From positions 1-64,000 of the forward strand of contig CAXBOS010000010.1 of the NCBI GenBank assembly GCA_963977415.1: DNA of 64,000 bases, read 5' to 3'. The translations under genes were made by a program, and so were the position numbers. Of this stretch, positions 42,082-50,915 are shown piece by piece. Positions within the stretch are counted from its first letter, which is position 1. Each line of letters opens with the position of its first letter. Source of the DNA: Croceimicrobium sp963977415. Its GTDB lineage: Bacteria > Bacteroidota > Bacteroidia > Flavobacteriales > Schleiferiaceae. The notes under the pieces were generated by a model. That model was not told the DNA's origin and did not search any database. It was given only the letters and a program-made list of their open reading frames with translations.

Positions 42082-42716
42082 ATCTATCGAATGAACTGGA
42101 TGGGGTCGAGCTCGAGTTAATTGAAGAGTATTTCACTAAGGGAGAAAGCGACAGTCTTCCTGAAGAGCTGATCCAATACCTGGATTTAATGCAGTTAATG
42201 GCCGGTCGCTTATTGCGATGGGATACCGGTACTCGGAAGAATCATATTAAGTTTTTTACAGCAGAGCCTTATGGCTTATCAAAGTATAAAGCGGAGCAGC
42301 TGTATCACAATACCATTGAGTTTTTCTACATCGAGAAAGAAACAAGCCTTGAGGCTTTTGGAAATTATTATGCTCAAAGATTAGAAAGTCTGGCCAATGC
42401 TACCGTTCAAATGGCGACCGATGAAAAGGCCTTGAAGGTAGCTGGCCAGCTTTTAAAAGATGCCATGGACATGCGGGCCAAGTACCGACCAGCAGAAGCG
42501 GCTTATCCTGAAGAGCTGTTCGGTAAAAAGACAGTGATTTATAGTGATAATAAGAAGCTACTGGGTGAAGAAAGCCAAGACCGTCGCGAAATTGCGCGCT
42601 TAATTGACAGTTGGGAAGTGCCCGAGCAGGAACGCTTGCGTTTACGCTCTGAAGCTGGAATAGATAACCCTAAATTAATTTTGGATGTCTCTAGCCGCCC
42701 TACGCAAGCAGAGTGA
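42078..42716 (+). CDS. Packaging-operon protein ahead of terminase large subunit
   Basis: The 212-residue helical protein contains GTRKNHIKFFTAEPYGLSKY and a long alpha-helical middle (YYAQRLESLANATVQMATDE), with an ATGA overlap from the previous gene and a 32-base overlap into terL. A DNA-binding or small-terminase function is likely; whether this or the preceding protein is the true small subunit cannot be told from sequence. Confidence 0.55.
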   Translation: MNLSNELDGVELELIEEYFTKGESDSLPEELIQYLDLMQLMAGRLLRWDTGTRKNHIKFFTAEPYGLSKYKAEQLYHNTIEFFYIEKETSLEAFGNYYAQRLESLANATVQMATDEKALKVAGQLLKDAMDMRAKYRPAEAAYPEELFGKKTVIYSDNKKLLGEESQDRREIARLIDSWEVPEQERLRLRSEAGIDNPKLILDVSSRPTQAE

Positions 42717-44412
42717 AGTTGAAGTACGTTGGGGATCTTGGTTAAAGCAGGCCGTAATGCAAATCTCACCTAAGGATTTGTATTTAATTATTGGTCGAGC
42801 AGGAGGAAAGACAACAGATTTTCTAGCGGAGCGAAGTATAGATCTATGTCACGAGTTACCAGGGGCATTTATTGCGATTACGGCCGACACCTATTCCAAT
42901 GCAAATCAGAATATCATTCCTTCCTTAATCGAAGGTTGGGAGCGCCAAGGCTGGGTGGAGGACATTCATTTCTGTTTAGGCAAAAGACCGCCCAAGCATT
43001 TCAAGAAACCCTATAAGCCGGTGATTGAATGGAAGCATGTAATTTCTGTTTTCACGGGTACCATCTTTCAGGTGGTGAGTCAAGATAGACCTTCTATCGG
43101 CGCTGGAAATTCCTATCAACATCAGATTGGGGATGAGGCCAAGTATTTAGATAAGCGCAAGCTGGATAAACTTACGGCTGCTATTCGTGGGGAATATGTG
43201 CGGTACGGCGAGTCGCCCTATTATTTAGGGAAGACCTATACTACGGATATGCCCAATCCCGAGCTAGGGGAGCATGATTGGATTTTGACGATGCGGCGTT
43301 TTATGGATCCGGATCAAATAAAATTGATACTGGAGGCGGCGAATGTTATTAACGAAATCAGAATTGAAATTGAGGGCTTAAAATTGGATAAGATTGCCAA
43401 TCGAGCTAAGATTAAACTAGCGGAAAAGAAGCTTAAATTATGGCATGAACGCTGGGGCAAGATGCGTAAAAACTCTGTTTTATTCATTGTTGCTAGTGCC
43501 TTAATCAATATCGATAATTTACGCCTGCAGTATTTTATTGATCAGCTGAACAACTTAGGTAAAGCAGAATTCAATACGGCTATTTTAGGCATGGAACCAC
43601 AGGTTCCAGATGAAAGTAAATTCTATCCTTTCTTAGCCAATAAGCACCTCTATAAAGACGGTTTTGAATACGATTACCTGGATCAATTTAAACTAGGGAA
43701 TCGAACCTTAAAGAACTCTTTAGGACTAAAATATTGCGATTCCAATTATAAGCTGGAGGCGGGTTATGATGCGGGAAATATGAACTCTTTAGTGGTTGGC
43801 CAGACGGCCACGGATGAATCTTGGACAAGGCTGCTTTGTGAGTTTTACACGGTGGCACCAGATCAGCCGACGGACTTAGGTGCTGCCTTTGTGAAGTTTT
43901 TCGAGGAGCATCAGGATAAAGAATTGGATCTCTGGTACGATCGAGCGGCCAATAATTATTCCCGCATGAAATTGGATTTCGCTACGATGATGGCCAAGGC
44001 GATTGAGTATACCAAGGATGGTACACCGACTGGTTGGCGGGTGAATCTCAAGAGCCGAAATCAAGGTGACATTACCCAAGCCCAGGAATATAAATTGGTT
44101 AAGGATATAATGACAGGTGCTTTTTCCAATCTCCCTAAGCTGCTCATTGACGGTTATAATTGCCCGGTACTTTTAAGCTCGATGCGGGTTGCGCGTGTGC
44201 TTTTTGAAAAGGATCGCTATGGGCGGACGATCATCAAAAAGGATAAATCGAGTGAAAAGAAATTCAAGGGCAATACTGAAAAACTCATTTGGAAGTCAAC
44301 CAATATGAGTGATGCTTTCAAGTACTATATCTGTCGTCCCAAGTGGCTGGAAATTAGCTCACAGCGGGAATCACCAAGTTTTGATGCTCCCGTTGATTTA
44401 TCAGGAATATGA
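42685..44412 (+). CDS. Terminase large subunit
   Basis: The 575-residue protein has the packaging ATPase features: a Walker A-like loop (LIIGRAGGKTTDFLAERS, residues about 31-50), an adenine-binding or Walker B-type region near HQIGDEAKYL (about 150), and a C-terminal RNase H-like nuclease segment (EAGYDAGNMNSLVVG, about 360). It translocates DNA into the prohead and cuts the concatemer. It begins inside the preceding gene and ends in an ATGA overlap with a 45-residue zinc-ribbon gene. The Walker A lysine and nuclease aspartate are present, so it appears functional. Confidence 0.8.
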   Translation: MSLAALRKQSEVEVRWGSWLKQAVMQISPKDLYLIIGRAGGKTTDFLAERSIDLCHELPGAFIAITADTYSNANQNIIPSLIEGWERQGWVEDIHFCLGKRPPKHFKKPYKPVIEWKHVISVFTGTIFQVVSQDRPSIGAGNSYQHQIGDEAKYLDKRKLDKLTAAIRGEYVRYGESPYYLGKTYTTDMPNPELGEHDWILTMRRFMDPDQIKLILEAANVINEIRIEIEGLKLDKIANRAKIKLAEKKLKLWHERWGKMRKNSVLFIVASALINIDNLRLQYFIDQLNNLGKAEFNTAILGMEPQVPDESKFYPFLANKHLYKDGFEYDYLDQFKLGNRTLKNSLGLKYCDSNYKLEAGYDAGNMNSLVVGQTATDESWTRLLCEFYTVAPDQPTDLGAAFVKFFEEHQDKELDLWYDRAANNYSRMKLDFATMMAKAIEYTKDGTPTGWRVNLKSRNQGDITQAQEYKLVKDIMTGAFSNLPKLLIDGYNCPVLLSSMRVARVLFEKDRYGRTIIKKDKSSEKKFKGNTEKLIWKSTNMSDAFKYYICRPKWLEISSQRESPSFDAPVDLSGI

Positions 44413-44546
44413 GTAGCCAAGAAGAGCCCAACGCAAAGCCGAATGATCGCTGGTATGGCGAAGCTCCTGCGCAATGCACAGGTAAATGCGCTATTGGTGG
44501 ACCTGTGTTTTATTCCTGCCTCACTTGCGGCTGGCAAGAAGATTAA
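44409..44546 (+). CDS. 45-residue four-cysteine zinc-ribbon-like protein
   Basis: The ATG overlaps the terL stop (ATGA). The product has a C-x3-C ... C-x2-C arrangement (QCTGKCAIGG and FYSCLTCGWQED), a plausible single zinc ribbon. Tiny zinc-ribbon genes next to terminases may assist packaging or transcription. It ends 14 bases before the ADP-ribosyltransferase-like gene. Confidence 0.55.
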   Translation: MSSQEEPNAKPNDRWYGEAPAQCTGKCAIGGPVFYSCLTCGWQED

Positions 44547-44560
44547 TTCAATCCCTTCTC

Positions 44561-44968
44561 ATGAAATATTATCACGGATCAAGTCAGCACGACTTGAAAA
44601 TCTCAGGCAGTAGAAATAGTCGCTATGGCTTTCCTGCACTATTTCTGGCCTCCAATATTGATTTGGCGGTGCAATATGCCTTTTACAATGCGGAGCAGGA
44701 AAAGAGCAATTTGCCGGGCTGCGTCTATGAGTTTGATCTAGCGACTATTCCCAAGGTAATTGATTTTAAAAATGAAATCACCCATAATACGAGCTTCAGA
44801 AATCTGATCTATCGTCTTAAATCGCAGAAGCATTCTGCGGTTCGAATTTTAAATGCGCTGGATTACCCAAGCATAAAATTTAAGGAAAAACACTACAGTA
44901 CTATTGTGGTAGTCTTTGATTTTGAGGTGATCAAAAACTACCATCGAATAGGAACTGTATCCCTCTAG
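44561..44968 (+). CDS. ADP-ribosyltransferase-like protein
   Basis: The start is placed at the ATG on 44561; an open frame runs upstream to 44486 but would overlap the zinc-ribbon gene. The 135-residue product opens with MKYYHGSSQHDLKISGSRNS, followed by PALFLASNIDLAVQYAFYNA and GCVYEFDLATIPKVIDF. This fits the H-G-S, then FLAS-x-x-x-x-A-x-x-YA pattern of small bacterial or phage ADP-ribosyltransferase folds. The third catalytic residue is not certain. It has no structural role in sight and is probably an injected or late-expressed host-modifying factor. Confidence 0.5.
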   Translation: MKYYHGSSQHDLKISGSRNSRYGFPALFLASNIDLAVQYAFYNAEQEKSNLPGCVYEFDLATIPKVIDFKNEITHNTSFRNLIYRLKSQKHSAVRILNALDYPSIKFKEKHYSTIVVVFDFEVIKNYHRIGTVSL

Positions 44969-45057
44969 ACGACTAAAAAGGGCTAAGTTTTTTTAAAAAC
45001 TAGTCAAGTTTAGGAGGGTTTGAAAAATTACATTTTTCTAAAGGTTTGAAGCTCAAC

Positions 45058-45095
45058 AAAGAAGGGCTCGGAAATAAAACGAGACCTTCTTTTTT
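45058..45095 (+). terminator. Terminator of the terminase operon
   Basis: AAGAAGG-G-CTCG pairs with CGAG-A-CCTTCTT across an AT-rich loop and is followed by six T. Confidence 0.75.
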
Positions 45096-45222
45096 GACGG
45101 AAAACCTAGCAGCCCCACTCAAGCGGCTTGTTGTGCGCCCAAATTCGCCCTCTTTCCTTAGATATATGATCGCGCAGAAAGGCAGCGCCAACCACTTATT
45201 GACCGCCTTTTTCGCCTTGTGC

Positions 45223-45258
45223 TGTCCTTTTCAAGGGCTTGGATAGCTAGTAAGATTG
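45223..45258 (+). promoter_or_regulatory. Late promoter box 4 (TGTCCTTTTC)
   Basis: The box begins exactly 50 bases before the ATG at 45273, with TAAGATTG 28 bases after the box start. Confidence 0.65.
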
Positions 45259-45272
45259 TATAAAGCAAGTCC

Positions 45273-45533
45273 ATGAACTTAAATCACGCATTACTACATG
45301 CACGCGCTCTTAATAAGAGGGATCAGCCCTTTGAGATATCCTTTGTGAAAGTAAGCGAGGATGGGCGTGAAGCGAGGCGAACCATTAAGCGGTGCATCCT
45401 GCGAAAGGCAGACCCTAAGGATGTGAATAAAGACTACAAGCTTTTCCTATTTGATGCGGATACCCTAGAGAATAGAAGCTGCTGGATCCCCTTGATCACC
45501 TCTGTAGATAATCAAAAAGTAACGATTGAATGA
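45273..45533 (+). CDS. Small phage head-region protein
   Basis: The 86-residue protein (NHALLHARALNKRDQPFEIS, then ENRSCWIPLITSVDNQKVTI) overlaps the portal gene start by four bases (ATGA). It is compact, probably beta-rich and without a recognised family. Being co-translated with the portal suggests a head or connector function. Confidence 0.5.
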   Translation: MNLNHALLHARALNKRDQPFEISFVKVSEDGREARRTIKRCILRKADPKDVNKDYKLFLFDADTLENRSCWIPLITSVDNQKVTIE

Positions 45534-46897
45534 GACATTTGGAGAAGGATGGTTTTGGTGCCTTTGAGTCGGAAGCCGGACTCTTTACCTACGAGATCAC
45601 CAGTAAGACTAGGCAAGAAGTAGAGGAGAGTGTAGCGCAGAATAAGGTTGCCGATGAATGGGAGGATTATACGCTCTCTGTAGGTGCCTTCAAGGTGCTG
45701 CCCATTGGTAAGAATAACGATATGCCTAAGATTATTCGTTCGGCTTTAAACTCAAACCACCTTGCTCCCAGAATACTTACTAAGCGTCTGTTCTTAACAT
45801 GGGGCCAAGGGCCTGCACTGTATCGCTATGAACTCGATGAAGAGGGCTTAATGCGTAAGAAGTTCCTTGAGGATCCTGAGGTATTGGCATGGCTTAAGGC
45901 CAATCACTACCGTAAGCATTTAAGAAAGGCTATTATTGATTTCAATCACGGTGAGTCCGTCGTTCATAAGATCTTCCCCGATCGAGGCCTCCGCATTAGC
46001 AGGGCTCCAAAGATTGCACGTATTGAGCATGTTCCAGCTGATACCATGCGTTTAGCCTATCGCATTTCTGATTCACGTGAAGAGCCTACCCATGGCCTCC
46101 TAGGTAAATGGAATAGAATATTTCATGGCGATTATAAGGCCTATCCGCTATTAGATGAAAGTAGCATCGCAAGCGGAAGAGTTGGCGTTCTTTTCAGTTT
46201 TATTGATGCCTATGCCCAGCGCTACTACCCGCACCCAGATATTATTAGTGCCTTGCCATGGATTCGTAGAAGCTCCGCCATTCCTTTTATCCTGGAGACT
46301 TTTACCAAGAATAACCTTACCATTCGTTGGCATATAAAAGTGCCTCAGAAGTACTGGGATTCTCAGAAGGATATCATCCGAATTCGGTGCAAGGAAACCG
46401 GGGAGCAGTTTACTGAAAAGAAATTTATTGAGTTTAAGAAACAGCGTTTCAGAGAGGTTTCCGCGGTTCTTTCTGGAGCCGAGAACACGGGGAAATTTAT
46501 CACAACAGATAGCATCTTTGAAGTGCTGGCAGATCGACATTTAGTCGAACATGCTTGGACTTTTGAGCCCATCGATCAGAAGGTAAAAGATTTTGTCGAT
46601 GCGAACCTTTCCATTAGTAAAAGAGCGGATTTAAATACTATTTCAGGCTTAGGGCTTCATGCTGCTCTTAGTAATGTGTCCGCTGAAGGTAAAGCCGATA
46701 GTGGCAGTGAGCAGCTGTATGCGCTAAGAAATTACATGCTGACGGAAGTAGATCTACCGGAAGAGATTATCTGTGAAGCTTGGAATTTAGCAATTGAGCA
46801 CAATTGGCCAGATAAAAACGTTCGCCTGGGCTTTTCGCGCAGTCTTCCCATTCGTGAGCAAGATGTCACCCCAAAAGATAGAGTAAAGAATGATTAG
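45530..46897 (+). CDS. Portal protein
   Basis: The 455-residue protein has the architecture of tailed-phage portals. An N-terminal strand and linker precede LPIGKNNDMPKIIRSAL, the lid or stem helices (NHLAPRILTKRLFLTWGQGP) and a central region (ADTMRLAYRISDSREEPTHG). The C-terminal acidic or helical part includes LNTISGLGLHAALSNVSAEG and a SEQLYALRNYML segment. It lies downstream of the terminase genes and upstream of head-completion genes, as expected for the dodecameric DNA gateway. The assignment rests on location, size and overall resemblance to Bacteroidota phage portals. Confidence 0.65.
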   Translation: MRHLEKDGFGAFESEAGLFTYEITSKTRQEVEESVAQNKVADEWEDYTLSVGAFKVLPIGKNNDMPKIIRSALNSNHLAPRILTKRLFLTWGQGPALYRYELDEEGLMRKKFLEDPEVLAWLKANHYRKHLRKAIIDFNHGESVVHKIFPDRGLRISRAPKIARIEHVPADTMRLAYRISDSREEPTHGLLGKWNRIFHGDYKAYPLLDESSIASGRVGVLFSFIDAYAQRYYPHPDIISALPWIRRSSAIPFILETFTKNNLTIRWHIKVPQKYWDSQKDIIRIRCKETGEQFTEKKFIEFKKQRFREVSAVLSGAENTGKFITTDSIFEVLADRHLVEHAWTFEPIDQKVKDFVDANLSISKRADLNTISGLGLHAALSNVSAEGKADSGSEQLYALRNYMLTEVDLPEEIICEAWNLAIEHNWPDKNVRLGFSRSLPIREQDVTPKDRVKND

Positions 46898-47876
46898 CCT
46901 CTTTAATTTTCGCAATTCCGGAACGAAAGAATTTAGGGTTCATGTTCCTTTTTTAGATCCTGACGAAAGCTTTGCTAAGCTCCTTCCCAACACGGAGAAG
47001 GAGAGTTTTAGAATAAGAGCATTGATTAGCGCAGCGCTTTACGATCGCGCCCAAGCTCATTATGAATCGAATGACTTTAATCAAGAGAATCAGAATAATG
47101 CTACTCTTAAGATCCTGGACTATTTGGTTTACTTGGTCCAGGCCCCAGTGAGCAGTTTTGCTTATCTAAGCTATGCTCCTAATAACGATATCGTTCATAG
47201 CAGAAATGGCAGGCGTGAGCATTGGGATAAAGATTCGAAACCAGCGACCCAGTGGAAAGTAAGCGCTCAGGAACAGGAGCTCTTCAAGCAGGCACATGAA
47301 GCGATTAATAATCTTCTCTCCTATATCGAAGAGAACCGCGAAGTTTTAACGGAGTGGAAGCTTTCGGCTGAGCGTAAAAAGCAAAGAGGACTGTTTATTC
47401 AATCGGCAGATCAATGGGCTGATGTTCATCCATTAGGCAGTGATCGCTGGCTTTTTGTTAAAGCCTATCCCTTCTTTAAGGAGTATATGGATAAGTCTTT
47501 AGCATCTACTTTGGGTAATCTCTATGCTCCTTTAAAAGTCAAGTTAGAAGACAACAGTTCTCTGGAAGAGGCAGACAAAATACTTCTGGAAAAGTGTAAT
47601 GCATGCTTGGGCATTTATGCCTTGGTTCGAGTGATTAAAGAAATGCCTTTAGAGATTACAAGGTCAGGCATAAACCAGAACTATAGTAGTGATCGCATGA
47701 CCTTAAAAGCCAGTCAGGTGGCTACCGATAGCGCTTTGTCCTCCTTAAGTTTTGAGCTTCAAAGTAAACTGTCCAGCAATGAGCAGCTGCTTGAGCTGCA
47801 CATCAAATCACTCCTCCCTCTGGATGATTCAGTTGAAGAAGATCAGCCCGAGGATGATGGTTTCATGGTATTGTAA
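46890..47876 (+). CDS. Head/connector-region protein of unknown function
   Basis: The 328-residue, largely helical protein starts eight bases before the portal stop. Notable segments are YLVYLVQAPVSSFAYLSYAP, DVHPLGSDRWLFVKAYPFFK and an acidic C-terminal tail. DUF6712-like proteins of Bacteroidota phages have a comparable aspect (HPLGSDRWLF-type motif), but I am not certain of that family. Likely a head-completion or connector protein. Confidence 0.45.
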   Translation: MISLFNFRNSGTKEFRVHVPFLDPDESFAKLLPNTEKESFRIRALISAALYDRAQAHYESNDFNQENQNNATLKILDYLVYLVQAPVSSFAYLSYAPNNDIVHSRNGRREHWDKDSKPATQWKVSAQEQELFKQAHEAINNLLSYIEENREVLTEWKLSAERKKQRGLFIQSADQWADVHPLGSDRWLFVKAYPFFKEYMDKSLASTLGNLYAPLKVKLEDNSSLEEADKILLEKCNACLGIYALVRVIKEMPLEITRSGINQNYSSDRMTLKASQVATDSALSSLSFELQSKLSSNEQLLELHIKSLLPLDDSVEEDQPEDDGFMVL

Positions 47877-47893
47877 ATAACAATTTATCGAAT

Positions 47894-48172
47894 ATGAGAG
47901 TATTGCAATGGTTAAGAGGTTTTTTTAGAAAACGATCTTATAAAAAAGTTGGAAAGGAAATAAAGGCCAGCGCTTTAAAGCGAGAGCTGCGCCGCCGAGA
48001 GTTGGAGGATTCTATACGAGAGTTTATTGGGGAGAAGCGAAAGAAAGGCCGTTTAACGGCATATCAGTCTTGGCAACTAGGGACAAAGAAATTTAAGCGT
48101 GAGCTCCAGAAGGAGCACATGAATTTGGTCTTATCAGGTGCTCAGCTTAAGGTCAGATCTCGCGTTGCGTAG
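47894..48172 (+). CDS. Small, very basic phage protein
   Basis: The 92-residue product is strongly basic (FFRKRSYKKVGKEIKASALK, then LRRRELEDSIREFIGEKRKK), consistent with DNA contact. It begins 17 bases after the previous gene and overlaps the next by 35 bases. Family unknown. Confidence 0.5.
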   Translation: MRVLQWLRGFFRKRSYKKVGKEIKASALKRELRRRELEDSIREFIGEKRKKGRLTAYQSWQLGTKKFKRELQKEHMNLVLSGAQLKVRSRVA

Positions 48173-49004
48173 GGTTCAATTAGGCGCTGTTGTGCGCGAG
48201 GTTCCCGAGCATATCGGGGAATGCAACCAGGAGCAATATTTGTATTTCGTCCAGCTGGTCATGATGCTCGAAAAAGGGCATTTGAGTATTGAGGAAGTGC
48301 AGGTTCTATGGGTTTATAGGCTATTAGATTTAAGCTACACGGGAAAGCTGAGTCAATCGGGTAAGGAAAATCTAGCACAGCTGATAGATCTTACTGATTC
48401 CTTCTTTGAAATTGAAAAAGGGGCTTATCGTGCCAATACCGAATGGGCGGCTAATTTGGTACCTGAGTTTAAATGGAAGCTTCGCAGATTTAAGGGCCCC
48501 GCGGATGCTTTAGCTGATGTAACGATCAAACAATTCTTAAGGGGCTTGGAGCTGTCTACTGCTTATGCCGAAAGCAAGGATCCTAAGTATCTTTTGAAGT
48601 TACTGAGCCATTTTTACTTGCGGCTAAGCCCAATGGGTCGAGTTAAGACCTACTCAGAACTGGAAGCCCAAAAAACAGAAAAATTACTGGCTAGACTTCC
48701 AGGACATTATCTCTATGGCTTTTACTTTTTCTTCCAGTCTGCAGTCAAGTATCTAACGAGTCAGGAGATTGAGATGGCGGATGGAAGACGCTATGATTTT
48801 TCCCCTCTGTTTGGTGCTGGTGAAAGCGATGGTAAGTCAATTGGCCCCATGGCTGTCCTTTTCAGCTTGGCTGAGAATAAGGTATTTGGTAGTATAAACG
48901 AAACAGAAAATCGCAATTTGATTGAGTGCTTAATCTACTTATTGGATCGGCACTACGAAAAGGAGCGACTGCTAAAAAGAAGCGAAAGTGATCGGTCCGA
49001 ATGA
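48138..49004 (+). CDS. Phage protein of unknown function in the head-lysis operon
   Basis: The 288-residue helical protein starts at a GTG inside the end of the previous gene. It contains YLYFVQLVMMLEKGHLSIEE and a DALADVTIKQFLRGLELSTA segment but no recognised domain. Its coding sequence includes a perfect TGTCCTTTTC at 48854-48863, which may be chance or an internal promoter for the lysis genes. Confidence 0.5.
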   Translation: MLSLRSDLALRRVQLGAVVREVPEHIGECNQEQYLYFVQLVMMLEKGHLSIEEVQVLWVYRLLDLSYTGKLSQSGKENLAQLIDLTDSFFEIEKGAYRANTEWAANLVPEFKWKLRRFKGPADALADVTIKQFLRGLELSTAYAESKDPKYLLKLLSHFYLRLSPMGRVKTYSELEAQKTEKLLARLPGHYLYGFYFFFQSAVKYLTSQEIEMADGRRYDFSPLFGAGESDGKSIGPMAVLFSLAENKVFGSINETENRNLIECLIYLLDRHYEKERLLKRSESDRSE

Positions 49005-49434
49005 CATCAAACTATTTACTGAAAAGGCCATTAATGAGGTCGATCCACTAAAAAAATCATTTGTACTAAGTACAGAGGATCAGCTTCGCACCAGGGTAAA
49101 GGATTTATCTGTAAATGACGGCGATTTTCCAGTACTGGTAAGCATGCTACCCAGTAGCAATAGAGGAGGACATCGTGATTCTACACCCTTTAACAATCTT
49201 TTGGTCTTCTACGTGCTCACCAAGGTGGACTATGGTCAAACCAGTGATGCGGAGGAACTTGAAATCATGCAAGAGATGCACTTGGCCTGCCTGGCGTTTA
49301 TCGACTTTTTGGAGGCACAAGCTGATCAAGGCTGTAATCTTTTGCAAAACTGGGAAGGCCGCTTGGGCGTGGATCCTGAAATAAATCTAGCTGGCTGTAA
49401 TGGCTATTCAATTTTAATAGAAACCGATGACTAA
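48988..49434 (+). CDS. Probable tail-completion/head-tail connector protein
   Basis: The 148-residue product begins with GTG inside the end of the preceding gene and overlaps the endolysin gene by eight bases. Segments VSMLPSSNRGGHRDSTPFNN and MQEMHLACLAFIDFLE give a mixed alpha-beta protein of the size typical of neck or tail-terminator proteins. The function is inferred from size and place only. Confidence 0.45.
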   Translation: MIGPNDIKLFTEKAINEVDPLKKSFVLSTEDQLRTRVKDLSVNDGDFPVLVSMLPSSNRGGHRDSTPFNNLLVFYVLTKVDYGQTSDAEELEIMQEMHLACLAFIDFLEAQADQGCNLLQNWEGRLGVDPEINLAGCNGYSILIETDD

Positions 49435-49939
49435 AAAACAACAGTATCAAAACCTGCTTTTCAATAGTAAAGAGCTTTACGATCGCATTTTAAATTACTT
49501 CGATGTTCAGGAGCTTGTTACTCCTTGGGCTTATGCCAAGTTTAAACAAAGAGGTGATTACTTCTTCCTCTCCCGGATAGATACGCGCTTACTGATTACC
49601 ATTCTTTTTATTAGAGAGACGACCGGTCGTAAGATGACTATCAATACCTATAAATGGGGTGGCCGTTTTGATGAGCGCGGAGTGCGCGATAACCTTTCTC
49701 CTTTGGTTATGGCTCGCAAAACTGCCTATTGGTCGGGGCATGTTTTCTCCATGGCGGTTGACTTTGATTTAGAGGATATGACGGCAGAACAGGTTCGTGC
49801 CTGGTTACAGAATCATGCAGATGATTTACCCTTTAAAATTCGCTTAGAGCATAAATTAAATGGTGTGGCCATTACTTGGGTGCACTTGGATGTGGTCGAT
49901 GATCCTCGATTACCTAAAGTGTATTTATTCAACGTTTAA
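49427..49939 (+). CDS. Endolysin, M15 (D-Ala-D-Ala carboxypeptidase-like) peptidase
   Basis: The 170-residue protein has the M15 zinc-peptidase signature: SGHVFSMAVDFD (S-x-H-x5-A-x-D, residues about 104-115) and the later WVHLDVVDD (H-x-D ligand, about 154). These residues bind zinc and cleave peptide cross-links in peptidoglycan. There is no signal peptide, so release would depend on the holin encoded directly downstream. The trio 49427-50684 forms the lysis cassette. Confidence 0.8.
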   Translation: MTKKQQYQNLLFNSKELYDRILNYFDVQELVTPWAYAKFKQRGDYFFLSRIDTRLLITILFIRETTGRKMTINTYKWGGRFDERGVRDNLSPLVMARKTAYWSGHVFSMAVDFDLEDMTAEQVRAWLQNHADDLPFKIRLEHKLNGVAITWVHLDVVDDPRLPKVYLFNV

Positions 49940-49951
49940 ATCAAAATACCT

Positions 49952-50440
49952 ATGAGCTTTCTAGATACTTTAAAGACTGTTTTCTCGGGTGGGTCACTCA
50001 TTAAAGAAGTGGGTGATGTGGTGGATAAATTCGTTACTACGGGCGAAGAGAAATTGGAGGCGACTCGCTTACTAGAAGCCGCTATTCACAAGCACGAGCT
50101 TGATCTTAAGGATAAGGCAATGGAGGCAGAGCGTTTATTCTTACAGGATATGCAAAATGCCAGATCCATGCAGATGGAGGCTCTTCGCCAGGCGGATAAT
50201 TTCTCAAAGCGCTATGTTTATTTCTTAGCAAGCTTTGTCGTACTGGGTGCCTTTTCTTTTGGCATGGGCTTGATGTTTTATGAAATTCCCCCAGAGAATA
50301 AACGCATGATCGAAATGTTTGCCGATATATTCTTATTCAGCGGTGCCCTAACCGTTTTAAACTTCTTTTTCGGTTCCTCAAAAGGCAGTGCTGAAAAGAC
50401 ATCAATAATCGCAAATAGCAATAAAGAAAAATCGACTTAG
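49952..50440 (+). CDS. Holin-like membrane protein
   Basis: The 162-residue protein has an amphipathic N-terminal half and two membrane helices (RYVYFLASFVVLGAFSFGMG and MFADIFLFSGALTVLNFFFG, residues about 88-140). It ends in a GSSKGSAEKT tail, the pattern of the three-TM holin group. It lies 12 bases after the endolysin and one base before the spanin-like gene, which supports a lysis function. Confidence 0.7.
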   Translation: MSFLDTLKTVFSGGSLIKEVGDVVDKFVTTGEEKLEATRLLEAAIHKHELDLKDKAMEAERLFLQDMQNARSMQMEALRQADNFSKRYVYFLASFVVLGAFSFGMGLMFYEIPPENKRMIEMFADIFLFSGALTVLNFFFGSSKGSAEKTSIIANSNKEKST

Positions 50441-50441
50441 A

Positions 50442-50684
50442 ATGGAGGGTTTAAAAGACATTATTCAAATCTTGATACCCATCGCTGTACCACTAATAAT
50501 GGCCTATATCGGCTATCTTAATGGGCGTATAAGACAACTTGAGAAAGATGTCAAGATGTTAGAAGTTCAGACCGCACTAAATACTAAGGACGGCGTCACC
50601 TTTGAAAAGTATTTTGACGAGTTTAAAGCCGACATCAAAAAGGAAATGCAAGACATCAAGGATATCCTAAACCGAAAGGATTAA
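50442..50684 (+). CDS. Small membrane-anchored coiled-coil protein (spanin- or hemolysin-XhlA-like)
   Basis: The 80-residue product has one N-terminal membrane helix (IIQILIPIAVPLIMAYIGYL) followed by a coiled coil (GRIRQLEKDVKMLEVQTALN) and a charged tail. That arrangement is typical of i-spanin or XhlA-type accessory lysis proteins. No separate o-spanin lipoprotein was found. Confidence 0.6.
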   Translation: MEGLKDIIQILIPIAVPLIMAYIGYLNGRIRQLEKDVKMLEVQTALNTKDGVTFEKYFDEFKADIKKEMQDIKDILNRKD

Positions 50685-50776
50685 ACGTTTAAATAATAGA
50701 TATGTCTTTCAAGAATATTCAAATAGTACTACTTTAGCTCACAGCTATTTCATAGCAGAAATCAGGTTAAGTTCCG

Positions 50777-50803
50777 AAAGCCTCAGCTAATCGCTGGGGC
50801 TTT
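50777..50803 (+). terminator. Terminator of the portal-lysis operon
   Basis: AAAGCCTCAGC pairs with GCTGGGGCTTT around TAATC, followed by a T-rich tail. Confidence 0.75.
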
Positions 50804-50835
50804 CTTTATGCAAAGCAAGCAGCTTATAAAACAAA

Positions 50836-50871
50836 ATCCCTTGCGGTCCTTTAAATGACCTGGCAAGGGAT
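50836..50871. terminator. Bidirectional terminator before the RelA/SpoT gene
   Basis: ATCCCTTGC pairs with GCAAGGGAT, with A and T runs on both sides. It closely matches the terminator at 40976-41013 and ends the minus-strand RelA/SpoT operon. Confidence 0.8.
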
Positions 50872-50915
50872 ATTTTTTATCACGAGTATCATTTTATACT
50901 AAATTAATGACGTTA

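Larger units (their letters stand above)
44969..45272. other. Intergenic stretch before the portal operon
   Basis: These 304 bases hold a terminator (45058-45095) and late promoter box 4 (45223-45232). I see no gene in it. Confidence 0.6.

Noticed and set aside
44486..44560. N-terminal extension of the ADP-ribosyltransferase-like gene
   Set aside because: It would fully overlap the zinc-ribbon gene in another frame and lacks the protein-like character of the part starting at 44561.
48854..48863. TGTCCTTTTC inside the 48138-49004 coding sequence as a seventh late promoter
   Set aside because: It encodes ordinary codons, is 134 bases from the nearest start and lacks a clean TAnnATTG at the expected spacing, so it was not annotated, though it could serve the lysis genes.
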